NCBI RefSeq assembly: GCF_030816505.1
Contig: NZ_JAUSYB010000001.1
Location: 868,001-932,000 of the forward strand
From: Microbacterium sp. W4I20
Lineage (GTDB): Bacteria > Actinomycetota > Actinomycetes > Actinomycetales > Microbacteriaceae
Length of the DNA stretch: 64,000 bases
Reading direction: 5' to 3'
Numbering within the stretch: position 1 is the stretch's first letter; each line of letters starts with the position of its first letter. The translations under genes and the position numbers were made by a program. This document shows positions 34,312 through 45,607 of the stretch, one piece after another. The notes under the pieces were generated by a model. It saw only the letters and a list, made by a program, of their open reading frames with translations. It was not told where the DNA came from and searched no databases.

Positions 34312-34923
34312 ATGCACTGGGATCGCCTGTTCGAAGACCTCGAAGGTCAGTTGGCCTCGGAATGGGAGGCGGAGCGCGCTGCTCTCGACGCCGAGTCCGA
34401 GCGGCTCCGCATCGCGAGACTGGATCTGCGCGGTCGACTGCGGATGCTGTGCGCCGCAGACGCCGAGGCGACGATCGAGCTGGCCGACGGGCGCCGGTTC
34501 CCGGTGCGGTTCCAGGGCTACGGGGCGGACTGGATCGCAGCGGCGTCGAGGAGTGCCTCGGGGGTCCACGCCACTCGATCGACCTTCCTGATCCCGCATC
34601 ACGCGATCGGGGCGCTCGTGCTCGACCATGGCGTGCTCCTGGCCAGCCTCGAGGAGAGCGTCCTCGACGATCACGCGCTACGGGAGCGGATGACCTTCGG
34701 GTTCGTGCTGCGCGACCTCGCTCGACGGCGCGTCCCGGTGCACATCAGCACCCGGAGCGGCGGCGAGACCCATGGAACGATCGATCGAGCCGCGGCGGAT
34801 CATCTCGACCTGGCCGTGCACGAGACCGGGGAAGCCCGCCGCGCCGGCGCGGTGCAGGGCTTCCGTATCGTCCCGTTCGCGTCGATCCTCGCGGTGCGGA
34901 CCGTCGGCGATCAGGTCCCGTGA
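34312..34923 (+). CDS. conserved hypothetical protein
   Basis: A 203-residue soluble protein I do not recognise. It opens with an acidic amphipathic helix (FEDLEGQLASEWEAERAAL), then strands resembling a small beta-barrel (ATIELADGRRFPVRFQGYG, DWIAAASRS), and a repeat-like second half with SGGETHGTIDRAAADHLDLAV and FRIVPFASILAV. The two similar strand patterns suggest duplicated LSM/SH3-like barrels, an inference only. Apparently leaderless, with a DnaA-box sequence in the upstream promoter region. Its 3' end overlaps the converging HTH gene by 13 bases. Confidence 0.7.
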   Translation: MHWDRLFEDLEGQLASEWEAERAALDAESERLRIARLDLRGRLRMLCAADAEATIELADGRRFPVRFQGYGADWIAAASRSASGVHATRSTFLIPHHAIGALVLDHGVLLASLEESVLDDHALRERMTFGFVLRDLARRRVPVHISTRSGGETHGTIDRAAADHLDLAVHETGEARRAGAVQGFRIVPFASILAVRTVGDQVP

Positions 34924-35189
34924 GCAGAGGACGTGCCCCACACCTCGGGGAAGCTCGCCGTCTGGGACTGCCGCCACAGCGCCATACGTCGCGCGTTCTC
35001 GGACTGCGCGGCGAGATAGTCGCTCAGGCTCGATTCCTCGACGCGCCAACGAGGCGGCGAGCCGAGCTGCGATCCTCGCAACAGCCCCTCATGGACGAGT
35101 TCGATGACTTCGTCGACGCCGATGCTCAACAGCTCTGCCACCTGAGCGGGTGCGAGAAATCGCGGAGCGGACGCGGGCGAGGCTGCCAT
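34911..35189 (-). CDS. small helix-turn-helix protein (BldC/MerR-like fold)
   Basis: A 92-residue DNA-binding protein. Residues 9-55 (RFLAPAQVAELLSIGVDEV, then EGLLRGSQLGSPPRWRVEE) form the winged helix-turn-helix with the characteristic arginine wing of the excisionase/BldC group. The tail (SLSDYLAAQSENARRMALWRQ) is helical. The start ATG 35189 is preceded by a GAGAGAG-type purine run. It is divergent from the SAF-domain gene and could regulate it; the target is unknown. Confidence 0.75.
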   Translation of the reverse strand: MAASPASAPRFLAPAQVAELLSIGVDEVIELVHEGLLRGSQLGSPPRWRVEESSLSDYLAAQSENARRMALWRQSQTASFPEVWGTSSAHGT

Positions 35190-35238
35190 GCCCTCATTCT
35201 CTCTCACCCGCGTCCGTACGCCTACGCCGATCGAGGCC

Positions 35239-35247
35239 TGTGGATAA
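35239..35247 (-). promoter_or_regulatory. Perfect DnaA-box sequence (copy 2)
   Basis: TTATCCACA on the minus strand, within the 13-mer TGTGGATAACTCG (35239-35251) identical to 34264-34276. It lies in the divergent intergenic region 40 bases before the SAF-domain gene. Confidence 0.5.
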
Positions 35248-35286
35248 CTCGAGAGCCGCGTGGGTGATTTCTGTGACGATATCGCC

Positions 35287-35907
35287 ATGGCTTCCCTCTC
35301 CCTTCGTCGCCGTGCCTTTTGGGGCGACATCCGCTTCCTGATCGGAATCCTCCTGGTGGCCCTCTCCATCACCGGTGTGTGGTTGATCGTGTCGGCGTCC
35401 GACGATGCCACGCCTGTTCTCCAGGCGAACCGGACCATCATGCAGGGCGAGGCGCTGAGGTCGAGCGATTTCCAGGTCGTCGAGATCGGACTGGGCGCGC
35501 TGACCGACCAGTACCTGGCGCCGCAGGACCTCCGAGCCGGCCAAGTCGCATCGCGCACGGTGCGCGAAGGAGAGATCGTGCCGACGTCCGTCGCGACCGA
35601 TGCCGACGACAGCCGCAGCACCACGATCGTGGTCGAGAGCACCACCGGCATCCCCCAGGAGGTCGCGGCCGGGACCGTCGTGGAGGTGTGGCATGCGCCG
35701 CCGCTCGACGACGGTCGCGCGCGCGACACCCCGCGGATCCTGGTGGCCGACGTGATCGTCCGCAGCGTGCTCGAGCCGGAGGGGATGCTCGCCGACGCGG
35801 GTACCCAGGTGGAGCTCGTCGTCGATCGGGCTGACGTGGCCGACGTCCTCGCCGCGATCACCGGGGGCTCCTCCCTCTCGGTCGTGCCCGTGGCGGCCGG
35901 ATCGTGA
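35287..35907 (+). CDS. SAF-domain membrane protein (CpaB/RcpC-like)
   Basis: A 206-residue protein with a basic cytoplasmic start (LSLRRRAFWGD), one membrane anchor (about 13-36) and an extracytoplasmic SAF domain (QANRTIMQGEALRSSDFQVVEI region, about 50-110), then a beta-rich part. SAF proteins of this kind are CpaB-type components of Flp/Tad pili. The next gene resembles CpaE and overlaps it by four bases (GTGA), but no CpaF/TadA ATPase or pilin is visible. The start is ATG 35287; no good ribosome site. Confidence 0.75.
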   Translation: MASLSLRRRAFWGDIRFLIGILLVALSITGVWLIVSASDDATPVLQANRTIMQGEALRSSDFQVVEIGLGALTDQYLAPQDLRAGQVASRTVREGEIVPTSVATDADDSRSTTIVVESTTGIPQEVAAGTVVEVWHAPPLDDGRARDTPRILVADVIVRSVLEPEGMLADAGTQVELVVDRADVADVLAAITGGSSLSVVPVAAGS

Positions 35908-37175
35908 CGTCGATCATCGTCGCCATCGAACAACCACGAGCAGGAGAGCTGGTCGCCGAGCTCGAGCTCGAGGGCATCGCAGCCGTCGCCCTCGACTCCC
36001 CGTCCGAGTGCGTTCCCCTGCTCCCGGGCGCCGAGGCGATCGTCCTGCCGGCGACGCGAGCAGTGCTGACCGCAGACCTGATCGCTGCGTGCGACCGCGC
36101 AGGAGTCCGCATCCTCGCCCTCGGCGGAACAGACAGCCGCCTCCTCGCCCGTCTCGGACTCGCCGCCGCGCTGCCGCGCGAGGCAGCCGGATGGGAGCTC
36201 GCTGCTGCCCTGGCGACCGAGCCGCGTTCCGCCCGCGAGCCACGACAGGCACACCCTCATCGCGTCACAGCCATCTGGGGGCCGCACGGCGCGCCCGGTC
36301 GGTCGACCGTCGCCGTCCAGCTCGCCGTCGAGCTGTGCCGTACGGGTCGCAGCACAGCGCTGGTCGACGCCGACACCGTCGCACCGTCCCTGGCTCTGCA
36401 GCTCGGCCTCAGCGACGATGCCCCGGGCATGGCTGCGGCGTGCCGGAGGGCGGAGCTGGGCGGACTCGACGCTGCCGAGCTGACCCGGCTGGCCGCAACC
36501 ACCTCCAGCAGCGCGGGCGAGCTGGAGGTGCTGGCCGGGATCAATCGGCCGACGCGCTGGCCCGAGCTCTCCGCGCGTCGAGTGAGCGCCACCCTCCAAG
36601 CCTGTCGGGGCTGGGTCGAGGAGACGATCGTCGACGTCGCCGCGGCCCTCGACGCGGATGACGAGGTGTCGCACGACCTGGCCGGCCCCCGTCGCCATGC
36701 CGCGACCTCGGCGGCGCTCCGCGAGGCGGACACGATCATCGCCGTGGCATCCGCCGACCCGCTCGGCATCAGCCGATTCCTGCGCGATCATTCGGAGCTG
36801 CGCCGGCTGGTGTCCGCCACGCCCGTGACCGTCGTGGTGAATCAGACCCGTCCTGGACCGCTGGGAATCGATCCACGCGGTCAGGTGCGACGAACGCTCG
36901 AGACGTTCGCGGGCATCACCGACGTCACCTTCCTCCCGTTCGACCAGCGAGCAGCCGACGCGGCGCTGCTGCACGCGCGGCCCATGGCCGATGTGACGCC
37001 GCGCTCTCCGTTGGTCTCCGCGGTGCGACGCCTCGCCGAAGCGATGTCGCCCGCGGGAGTACGCGCTACTGGCGGTAGCTCGCGAGGAAGTTCCCCAGCC
37101 TTTCGACTGCTTCGCTCAGTACTCGCGGCTCGGGGAGCGTCACCAGGCGCAGGTGATCCGGAGCCGGCCAGTTGA
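35904..37175 (+). CDS. CpaE/MinD-like P-loop ATPase
   Basis: A 423-residue protein: an N-terminal receiver-like domain (about 1-110, no phosphoryl-Asp pattern evident) followed by a ParA/MinD-type ATPase domain. The P-loop is a CpaE-style variant, GPHGAPGRSTVAVQLA (about 131-146), lacking the KGGxGKT lysine arrangement; ALVDADTVAPSLALQLGL follows as expected. It is coupled to the SAF gene. Its last 37 codons overlap the converging aminotransferase gene by 110 bases and are low-complexity (Ser/Gly/Pro), so the true functional end may be near residue 387. Confidence 0.75.
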   Translation: MTSIIVAIEQPRAGELVAELELEGIAAVALDSPSECVPLLPGAEAIVLPATRAVLTADLIAACDRAGVRILALGGTDSRLLARLGLAAALPREAAGWELAAALATEPRSAREPRQAHPHRVTAIWGPHGAPGRSTVAVQLAVELCRTGRSTALVDADTVAPSLALQLGLSDDAPGMAAACRRAELGGLDAAELTRLAATTSSSAGELEVLAGINRPTRWPELSARRVSATLQACRGWVEETIVDVAAALDADDEVSHDLAGPRRHAATSAALREADTIIAVASADPLGISRFLRDHSELRRLVSATPVTVVVNQTRPGPLGIDPRGQVRRTLETFAGITDVTFLPFDQRAADAALLHARPMADVTPRSPLVSAVRRLAEAMSPAGVRATGGSSRGSSPAFRLLRSVLAARGASPGAGDPEPAS

Positions 37176-38292
37176 AGCCGGTCCCCTGCACCAGGAGGAT
37201 GTGCTCCGACACCAGGAGGTCGTAGACGAGCTTGGCATCGTCGCGGATCTCGTGGACGTTCGGATCGAGTCGAGGGAACGCGTACAGCGCCCCTTCGGGC
37301 TTGACGCACGACACGCCCGGAATGGCCTCCAGGCCCTCCCACGCGGCGTCTCTCTGCTCGTGCAGGCGGCCGGTCGGAGCGATCAGCGCCTCGATCGACT
37401 GAACGCCGGAGAGCGCGGCCTGAACCGCATGCTGAGCGGGGACGTTGGGACACAGGCGGGTGGAAGCGAGCAGGGTGATGCCTTCGATGAAGCCCTTCGC
37501 GTGCTCCTGAGGACCCGTGATCACCATCCACCCGGACCGGAAGCCCGCGACCCGGTAGGTCTTCGACAGACCGTTGAACGTCAGGCAGAGCAGGTCCGGG
37601 GCGACGGTCGCGGTCGGGATGTGCACGGCGCCGTCGAAGAGGATGCGGTCGTAGATCTCGTCCGACAGCAGGAGGAGCTCGTGCTCCCTGGCGATCTGCA
37701 CCAGTCCTTCCAGGATCTCCCGCGAGTAGACGACGCCCGTCGGGTTGTTCGGATTGATGATGACGATGGCCTTGGTGCGGGGCGTGACCTTCGACCGGAT
37801 GTCCTCGAGATCCGGCTGCCAACCGTCGTCCTCATCGCACAGGTAGTGCACCGGAGTGCCGCCGGCAAGACTCGTCATCGCCGTCCAGAGCGGATAGTCG
37901 GGCGCAGGGATGAGGACTTCGTCGCCCTCGTCGAGCAACGCCTGCATCGTCATGGTGATCAGCTCGGACACGCCGTTTCCGAGATACACATCATCGGGGT
38001 CGAACCGCGGAAAGCCCTCGATCTGCTCGTACCGGCTGACCACGGCACGACGGGCCGAGATGATCCCCTTGCTGTCGCTGTACCCGTGGGCCGTCGGGAG
38101 TGCGGCGAGCATGTCGTGCACGATCTGGTGCGGTGCATCGAAACCGAAGATCGCCGGATTGCCGGTGTTGAGCTTGAGCACCCGATGGCCCTCGGCCTCC
38201 AGGCGCGCCGCCTCGACGAGAGCGTTTCCGCGGATCTCGTACAGGACGTTCTTGAGCTTCGACGACTGGTCGAAGTTGCGCGATGGGGTCAT
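37066..38292 (-). CDS. alaA: PLP-dependent aminotransferase, alanine aminotransferase type
   Basis: A 408-residue class I aminotransferase of the AlaA/AlaT group (E. coli YfbQ-like), interconverting pyruvate/alanine with glutamate. The signature FNGLSKTYRVAGFRSGW contains the PLP lysine; PNNPTGVVYS, the C-terminal arginine strand DHLRLVTLPEP and the N-terminal SKLKNVLYEIRG are typical. TAGGCT six bases before ATG 38292 marks a leaderless start. Separated from upstream secA by a terminator. The 3' end overlaps the CpaE-like gene. Confidence 0.88.
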   Translation of the reverse strand: MTPSRNFDQSSKLKNVLYEIRGNALVEAARLEAEGHRVLKLNTGNPAIFGFDAPHQIVHDMLAALPTAHGYSDSKGIISARRAVVSRYEQIEGFPRFDPDDVYLGNGVSELITMTMQALLDEGDEVLIPAPDYPLWTAMTSLAGGTPVHYLCDEDDGWQPDLEDIRSKVTPRTKAIVIINPNNPTGVVYSREILEGLVQIAREHELLLLSDEIYDRILFDGAVHIPTATVAPDLLCLTFNGLSKTYRVAGFRSGWMVITGPQEHAKGFIEGITLLASTRLCPNVPAQHAVQAALSGVQSIEALIAPTGRLHEQRDAAWEGLEAIPGVSCVKPEGALYAFPRLDPNVHEIRDDAKLVYDLLVSEHILLVQGTGFNWPAPDHLRLVTLPEPRVLSEAVERLGNFLASYRQ

Positions 38293-38298
38293 CGGCCA

Positions 38299-38304
38299 AG
38301 CCTA
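38299..38304 (-). promoter_or_regulatory. -10 box of alaA
   Basis: TAGGCT on the minus strand, six bases before ATG 38292; leaderless arrangement. Confidence 0.45.
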
Positions 38305-38310
38305 CAGCGA

Positions 38311-38350
38311 CGACGAGAGGGCCAATCCGCACGGACTGGCCCTCTCGTCG
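38311..38350 (-). terminator. Hairpin terminator after secA
   Basis: A perfect 14-bp stem (38311-38324 with 38337-38350), with a further TCCG/CGGA pairing possible inside the 12-base loop. Located between secA and alaA on the minus strand. Confidence 0.7.
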
Positions 38351-38357
38351 GTGCACG

Positions 38358-41162
<2,805 letters not shown>

Positions 41163-41293
41163 GGATGTCATCTCCCTGTCAGTGGGTAAAGTGCCGGCCG
41201 CCAGGAAGGCGATCGCCAGGCATACTTTGCCATGTTACCGGGCTGTGACCTGCGCGTCGCCTGCATGGGCACCTCGCGCGTCGTGACGAGGAG

Positions 41294-41319
41294 ATACCGA
41301 GTATGCATATACTGGGTAT
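41294..41319. promoter_or_regulatory. PadR-type operator overlapping the padR promoter
   Basis: A 26-bp near-perfect palindrome: arms ATACCGAGTAT (41294-41304) and ATACTGGGTAT (41309-41319) around GCAT, with a single mismatched pair. It contains TATACT (41308-41313), a good -10, about 36 bases before ATG 41349. Binding there would block transcription, the usual autoregulation of PadR operons. Confidence 0.65.
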
Positions 41320-41348
41320 TGCATTCCAATCCATCCCGGGAGATCACC

Positions 41349-41984
41349 ATGTCGGTACGCCAGAGCCTGCTCGCCATCCTCGACCAGGGGCCCTGCTACG
41401 GCTACCAGCTCCGACACGAATTCGACCGCCGCACCGGATCGACCTGGCCACTCAACGTGGGACAGATCTACAACACCCTGGAGCGGCTCGAACGCGACGG
41501 GCTCGTGCGACGCGGAGAGGTGGACGAGCAAGGGCACGTCTACTGGGAGATCACCCCCGCCGGCTCCGCCGATGTCGCGGAGTGGCTCTCCTCCCCCGTC
41601 GTGCGGACGCAGGCGACCAGAGATGAGCTCGCCATCAAGCTCGCCGTCGCCGCGACGCTTCCCGGCGTCGACGTGGCGGCCGTGATCCAGGCGCAGCGCA
41701 CCGCATCCCTGCGGCAGCTGCAGGCACTCCAGCGCGCCAAGTACGCGGGCGGCGACGCGGACGGCCCGGAAGAGCTCGCGTGGGCGCTGGTGGTCGACTC
41801 GATGATCTTCGCGGCGGAGGCCGAGGTACGGTGGCTCGATCACACCGAGCAGCGGCTGGCGCTGCATCCCGAACATGCGATGGCATTGGAGCTCGCCACC
41901 GAGCGCCCCAAACGCGGCCGGCCCGCCAAGGTCGGCGCCCCGCTCGCGGATGCCGACCTCATCGACGGCGAGCCTTCGCTGTGA
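41349..41984 (+). CDS. PadR-family transcriptional regulator
   Basis: A 211-residue regulator. The N-terminal winged helix (SVRQSLLAILDQGPCYGYQLRHEF, IYNTLERLERDGLVRR) is textbook PadR, followed by the Vir-like helical dimerization part. The C-terminal tail contains an AT-hook-like KRGRPAKVG. The ATG follows CGGGAG by six bases. It is coupled by GTGA overlap to an ABC ATPase and sits behind a palindromic operator, so it most likely represses its own exporter operon until a drug or peptide ligand binds. Confidence 0.9.
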   Translation: MSVRQSLLAILDQGPCYGYQLRHEFDRRTGSTWPLNVGQIYNTLERLERDGLVRRGEVDEQGHVYWEITPAGSADVAEWLSSPVVRTQATRDELAIKLAVAATLPGVDVAAVIQAQRTASLRQLQALQRAKYAGGDADGPEELAWALVVDSMIFAAEAEVRWLDHTEQRLALHPEHAMALELATERPKRGRPAKVGAPLADADLIDGEPSL

Positions 41985-42706
41985 CCGCCGAGACGGTCCT
42001 CCGCCTGGTCGGGGTCACCCAGCAGTATGGCCAAGGCGCGACTGCGGTCTCAGCGCTATCCGGGGTCGATCTGGAGGTGCGGCGAGGAGAGCTCGTCGCC
42101 GTGATGGGCGCGTCCGGCTCCGGCAAGTCGACACTGCTCGCGATCGCGGGCGGCCTCGCCAGGCCCACGACCGGGGAGGTCGTGATCGAGGACTCCTACC
42201 TCAGCGAGCAGACTCCGGCGGATCTCGCCCGGCTGCGACGACGCTCCGTGGGGTTCGTCTTCCAGGACTTCAACCTGATCCCGACGCTGACCGCCCTCGA
42301 GAACGTCACGCTTCCGCTGGAACTCGACGGATTCCGCGGCAGGGTCGCCCGGCGGGCGGGAAAGGACGCGCTGCAGTCCGTCGGTCTCGCCGAGAAGTTC
42401 GACTCCTACCCCGACGACCTGTCCGGCGGCCAACAGCAGCGCGTTGCGATCGCGCGTGCCGTGGTGGGCGGCCGGCGCCTCATCCTCGCCGATGAGCCCA
42501 CCGGCGCCCTCGACTCCGTCACGGGAGAGCTCGTGCTCCGGATGCTGCGCGGACGGGTGGATGCCGGTGCGGCCGGCATCCTCGTCACCCACGAAGCGCG
42601 GCATGCCGCCTTCGCCGACCGCATCGTCTTCCTGAGGGACGGGCGCATCGTCGACGAGACCCGCCGGGACGACGCCGACACCCTGCTGGCGGGAGGCAGC
42701 CGATGA
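41981..42706 (+). CDS. ABC transporter ATP-binding protein (MacB/LolD/BceA type)
   Basis: A 241-residue ATPase: Walker A GASGSGKS (about 41-48), Q-loop [16 protein letters not shown] typical of the LolD/MacB/Bce group, signature LSGGQQQR, Walker [12 protein letters not shown] and switch [12 protein letters not shown] 41981 overlaps the padR stop (GTGA) and its own stop overlaps the permease start (ATGA). It would energise the FtsX-like permease. Confidence 0.91.
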   Translation: MTAETVLRLVGVTQQYGQGATAVSALSGVDLEVRRGELVAVMGASGSGKSTLLAIAGGLARPTTGEVVIEDSYLSEQTPADLARLRRRSVGFVFQDFNLIPTLTALENVTLPLELDGFRGRVARRAGKDALQSVGLAEKFDSYPDDLSGGQQQRVAIARAVVGGRRLILADEPTGALDSVTGELVLRMLRGRVDAGAAGILVTHEARHAAFADRIVFLRDGRIVDETRRDDADTLLAGGSR

Positions 42707-45531
42707 CCACGACGCTCGAGACGCCGACTGTAGTGGACCCGGAGCATTCCGCTGCCCGTGAACCTCGTCCCGGGATGCGGTCCCGATGGCGTATCGCGTT
42801 CCGCCTGGCGCGACGTCAGCTGCAGCGCACGGCGCTCACGAGCACGCTCATCGGGGTCCTGATCATGCTGCCGATCGCCGCGCTGACGGCGTACGCGGTC
42901 GTCGGCGCCAGCACGATCAGCACTCCACAGGAGCGGGTGACGGCGGAACTGGGCGAGATGGACGCGTGGATCGCCGTCGGTGGTCTCCCGGGGAACGGCT
43001 TCTGGCAGTCGCCGACCGATCCGACGTGGACCGGGTATCCGGCCGACGCCTCCGGGTCGCCGGAGGGGACCCCCGTCGCGGATCCGACCGCACTCCTGTC
43101 GCCCGGTGCCCGCACGATCCGTGTAGTGGAGTCGGACGTGCGGGTGGAGACGCCCGGAGGGGTCACGGCGCTGCCGGCGTGGAGCGGCGAGGTCTGGGAT
43201 CCTGCGTTCGACGGCCGCTACGAGGTGCAGGAAGGTCGGGCTCCGGCGAACAGCCGCGAAGTCATGATCAGCCCGGCGGGCCTGAACCGTCTCGACGTCG
43301 CGATCGGTGACGAGGTGGTCCTCAGCGACACGGACACCGCTTACACGGTCGTCGGGACTCTGACCGACGCCTCCCTGCCGGGCAACGTCGCGGCGCTCTT
43401 CCTTCCCGCCGACGCCGACATCGCCGGTGATGTTCGCTGGTACGTCTCCGGCGGGACCCTGAACTGGGCCGATGTACAGCAACTCAACGAGCAGGGCGTC
43501 GTCGCGTTCTCTCGCGACGTGATCCTGGATCCTCCCTCGGCCGGAGACCCGCTGCGGGGTTTCTTCCAACGCGGCCTGAGTGAGATATGGACCGTGATCA
43601 TGGTGGTCGTGGCCGCCGGGCTGTTCGCCGCATACGTCGTGGTGATGCTCGCGGGGGCGGCCTTCGCCGTCGCTGCCCGTCGCCAGCAGCGCTCCCTCGC
43701 GATCGCGGCGAGTGTCGGCGCCACGGGGGCGGATCTGCGGCGGATCGTGCTGTTGCAGGGAACAGCTCTCGGGGTCGCGGGCGGCCTCGCCGGAGCAGGA
43801 CTCGGAATCGGTGCGGCCGCGCTCATCACGACCCTGTTCTCCGACGGCTCCAGCACCCGATTCTGGGGTTTCCACGTGCCCTGGCTCATCCTCGCGGGGA
43901 TCCTGCTTTTCTCGGTCCTGGTGGGCACGGCATCTGCGGCCATACCCGCACGCACCGTGGCGCGCACCGACACGCTGAGCGCTCTCCGCGGCGCGCGCCG
44001 TCCCCAGCATCCCCGCGCATCTCGACCGATCTGGGGATCGATCCTGCTGCTCGTCGGGGTCGCTCTCACGATCGGCTGCGCTTTCGCCGTGCTGGCCGTC
44101 AACGTGGCGGACTTCCCCGCGGAGTCCCCGCTGCGCGTGCTCCCGCCGTTCGGGATCGTCTTCGGTCCGATCCTCGTCCAGCTCGGAATCCTGCTGTCCG
44201 GCCGCTGGCTGCTGTGGATCACCTCGAAGGCCCTCTCGCGGCTCGGCATCGCCGCGCGGATCGCCTCGCGCGATGCGGCGGCGAACTCTTCGCGCACTGT
44301 GCCGGCGTTCGCCGCGATCGCCGCGACCGTCTTCATCGCGGTCTTCGCGATCGGGCAGACGTCGATGCAGAACGCATCGACCGCACGGGACTGGTTCTAT
44401 CAAGCGCCGGTCGGCAGTCTCGCCGTCAGCGTCTACCAGGCCGGGTCGAGCGCTCTGGACGACACGGACGCGGCGGAGGGCGCGGAAGCCGGGGTCGCGC
44501 TCGCGGACGCGATCGGCGCCTCGGATACCGCCGTGATCGCGCAGCAACCCGAGTTCCGGTCATACCCCTCGTCCGGCGAGGTCCCCGAGGACGCGACGAA
44601 GGTCATCGCCGTGCTGCCGGAGCGGCACCTCCTCGACCCCGACGTCAACCCGTCGTTCACCGGACAAGACCCGTCGAACCCCGTTGCGGTCGTCGACGCC
44701 GACGATGTGCCCACCGCGCTCGGCGTCACGTTGACCCCAGCGCAACGAGACGCCTATCGCGAGGGAGCGGTCCTCGTCACCGATCCGCGGTACGTCACGG
44801 ACGGCACCGTCGAACTCGGCGCGTGGACCGGCCGAGACGCGTACGACGGGACCATGCCCGACAACATCTGGAGGCCCTGGAACGACGGCCCGGAACGCAC
44901 GGAGCCGCTCTGGGAGAAGAGGATCGACGCGATCTCGCTCGATGTTCCGCACCAACCGGTCGCCGTGGCGATCGCACCGGAGGCGGCGGCAGCACTCGGC
45001 ATCCGTTCCCGCCCCTCCCTCGTGATCGCCTCCTTCGATGCCCCTCTGTCCCTCGCAGCCCGTGACGGAGCCCAGCAGCAGGCCGAGTCGCTCAGCAACG
45101 AGGACTGGGCCGTCGCCCCATACTTCGAGAGCGGCCCGCCCGACGACGCCTTCTGGATGATTCCGATCCTCACCGCAGTGGCCGTCCTCGTCCTCGGTGC
45201 GAGCGGTGTCGCGCTGAGCCTGGCGCGATTCGAACGACGCCCGGACGACGCCACCCTCTCCGCTGTCGGCGGCACGAAAGCGCTCCGCCGCCGCATCGGG
45301 TTCTGGCAGGGGCTGATCATCACCGGCTTCGGCACACTCGCGGGCGCGGTGGCCGGCGTTCTGCCGCCGATCGGATTCGCGATCCAGTCCCAGGACCGAC
45401 TGTCCGTCGCGGACATCCCGTGGCCGGTGCTCGGTCTCCTGGCGGTCGCCCTTCCGCTCGCCATCGCGACCGTCAGCTGGGTGGTCCCGCCGAGGACAGC
45501 AGAGCTCACGCGACGCACCGCCATCGCCTGA
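42703..45531 (+). CDS. FtsX-like ABC transporter permease (942 residues)
   Basis: A large permease with a helix near residues 43-65, an extracytoplasmic domain (about 66-290), three helices of a first FtsX core (about 295-415), a further membrane region (about 440-570), a second extracytoplasmic domain (about 575-800) and a final three-helix FtsX core with FERRPDDATLSAVGGTKALRRR before it. This duplicated layout is common in actinobacterial exporters regulated by PadR or TetR. Cargo is unknown: antimicrobial peptides, lipids or drugs are possible. Confidence 0.85.
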   Translation: MTTTLETPTVVDPEHSAAREPRPGMRSRWRIAFRLARRQLQRTALTSTLIGVLIMLPIAALTAYAVVGASTISTPQERVTAELGEMDAWIAVGGLPGNGFWQSPTDPTWTGYPADASGSPEGTPVADPTALLSPGARTIRVVESDVRVETPGGVTALPAWSGEVWDPAFDGRYEVQEGRAPANSREVMISPAGLNRLDVAIGDEVVLSDTDTAYTVVGTLTDASLPGNVAALFLPADADIAGDVRWYVSGGTLNWADVQQLNEQGVVAFSRDVILDPPSAGDPLRGFFQRGLSEIWTVIMVVVAAGLFAAYVVVMLAGAAFAVAARRQQRSLAIAASVGATGADLRRIVLLQGTALGVAGGLAGAGLGIGAAALITTLFSDGSSTRFWGFHVPWLILAGILLFSVLVGTASAAIPARTVARTDTLSALRGARRPQHPRASRPIWGSILLLVGVALTIGCAFAVLAVNVADFPAESPLRVLPPFGIVFGPILVQLGILLSGRWLLWITSKALSRLGIAARIASRDAAANSSRTVPAFAAIAATVFIAVFAIGQTSMQNASTARDWFYQAPVGSLAVSVYQAGSSALDDTDAAEGAEAGVALADAIGASDTAVIAQQPEFRSYPSSGEVPEDATKVIAVLPERHLLDPDVNPSFTGQDPSNPVAVVDADDVPTALGVTLTPAQRDAYREGAVLVTDPRYVTDGTVELGAWTGRDAYDGTMPDNIWRPWNDGPERTEPLWEKRIDAISLDVPHQPVAVAIAPEAAAALGIRSRPSLVIASFDAPLSLAARDGAQQQAESLSNEDWAVAPYFESGPPDDAFWMIPILTAVAVLVLGASGVALSLARFERRPDDATLSAVGGTKALRRRIGFWQGLIITGFGTLAGAVAGVLPPIGFAIQSQDRLSVADIPWPVLGLLAVALPLAIATVSWVVPPRTAELTRRTAIA

Positions 45532-45567
45532 CGTGCTCTGAGCGAAAATCGTTCGCCCGGAGCGGAT

Positions 45568-45584
45568 GCTCAGCCACCCTGAGC
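45568..45584. other. Short inverted repeat upstream of the coiled-coil gene
   Basis: GCTCAG (45568-45573) and CTGAGC (45579-45584) with a 5-base loop, just upstream of the -10 box at 45596. It could be a weak terminator of the ABC operon or an operator over the -35 region. Confidence 0.3.
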
Positions 45585-45595
45585 GCCGGGGAAAC

Positions 45596-45601
45596 TAGGA
45601 T
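45596..45601 (+). promoter_or_regulatory. -10 box of the coiled-coil gene
   Basis: TAGGAT, six bases before ATG 45608; leaderless arrangement. Confidence 0.45.
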
Positions 45602-45607
45602 CGGGTC

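Noticed and set aside
34264..35251. Chromosomal replication origin
   Set aside because: Two DnaA-box sequences alone are not an origin; no dnaA, dnaN or gyrase genes and no AT-rich unwinding region are present.
34911..36974. 687-codon minus-strand frame covering the SAF and CpaE-like genes
   Set aside because: Only its last 92 codons (the HTH protein) look like a real protein; the rest is antisense to two genes with recognisable domains.
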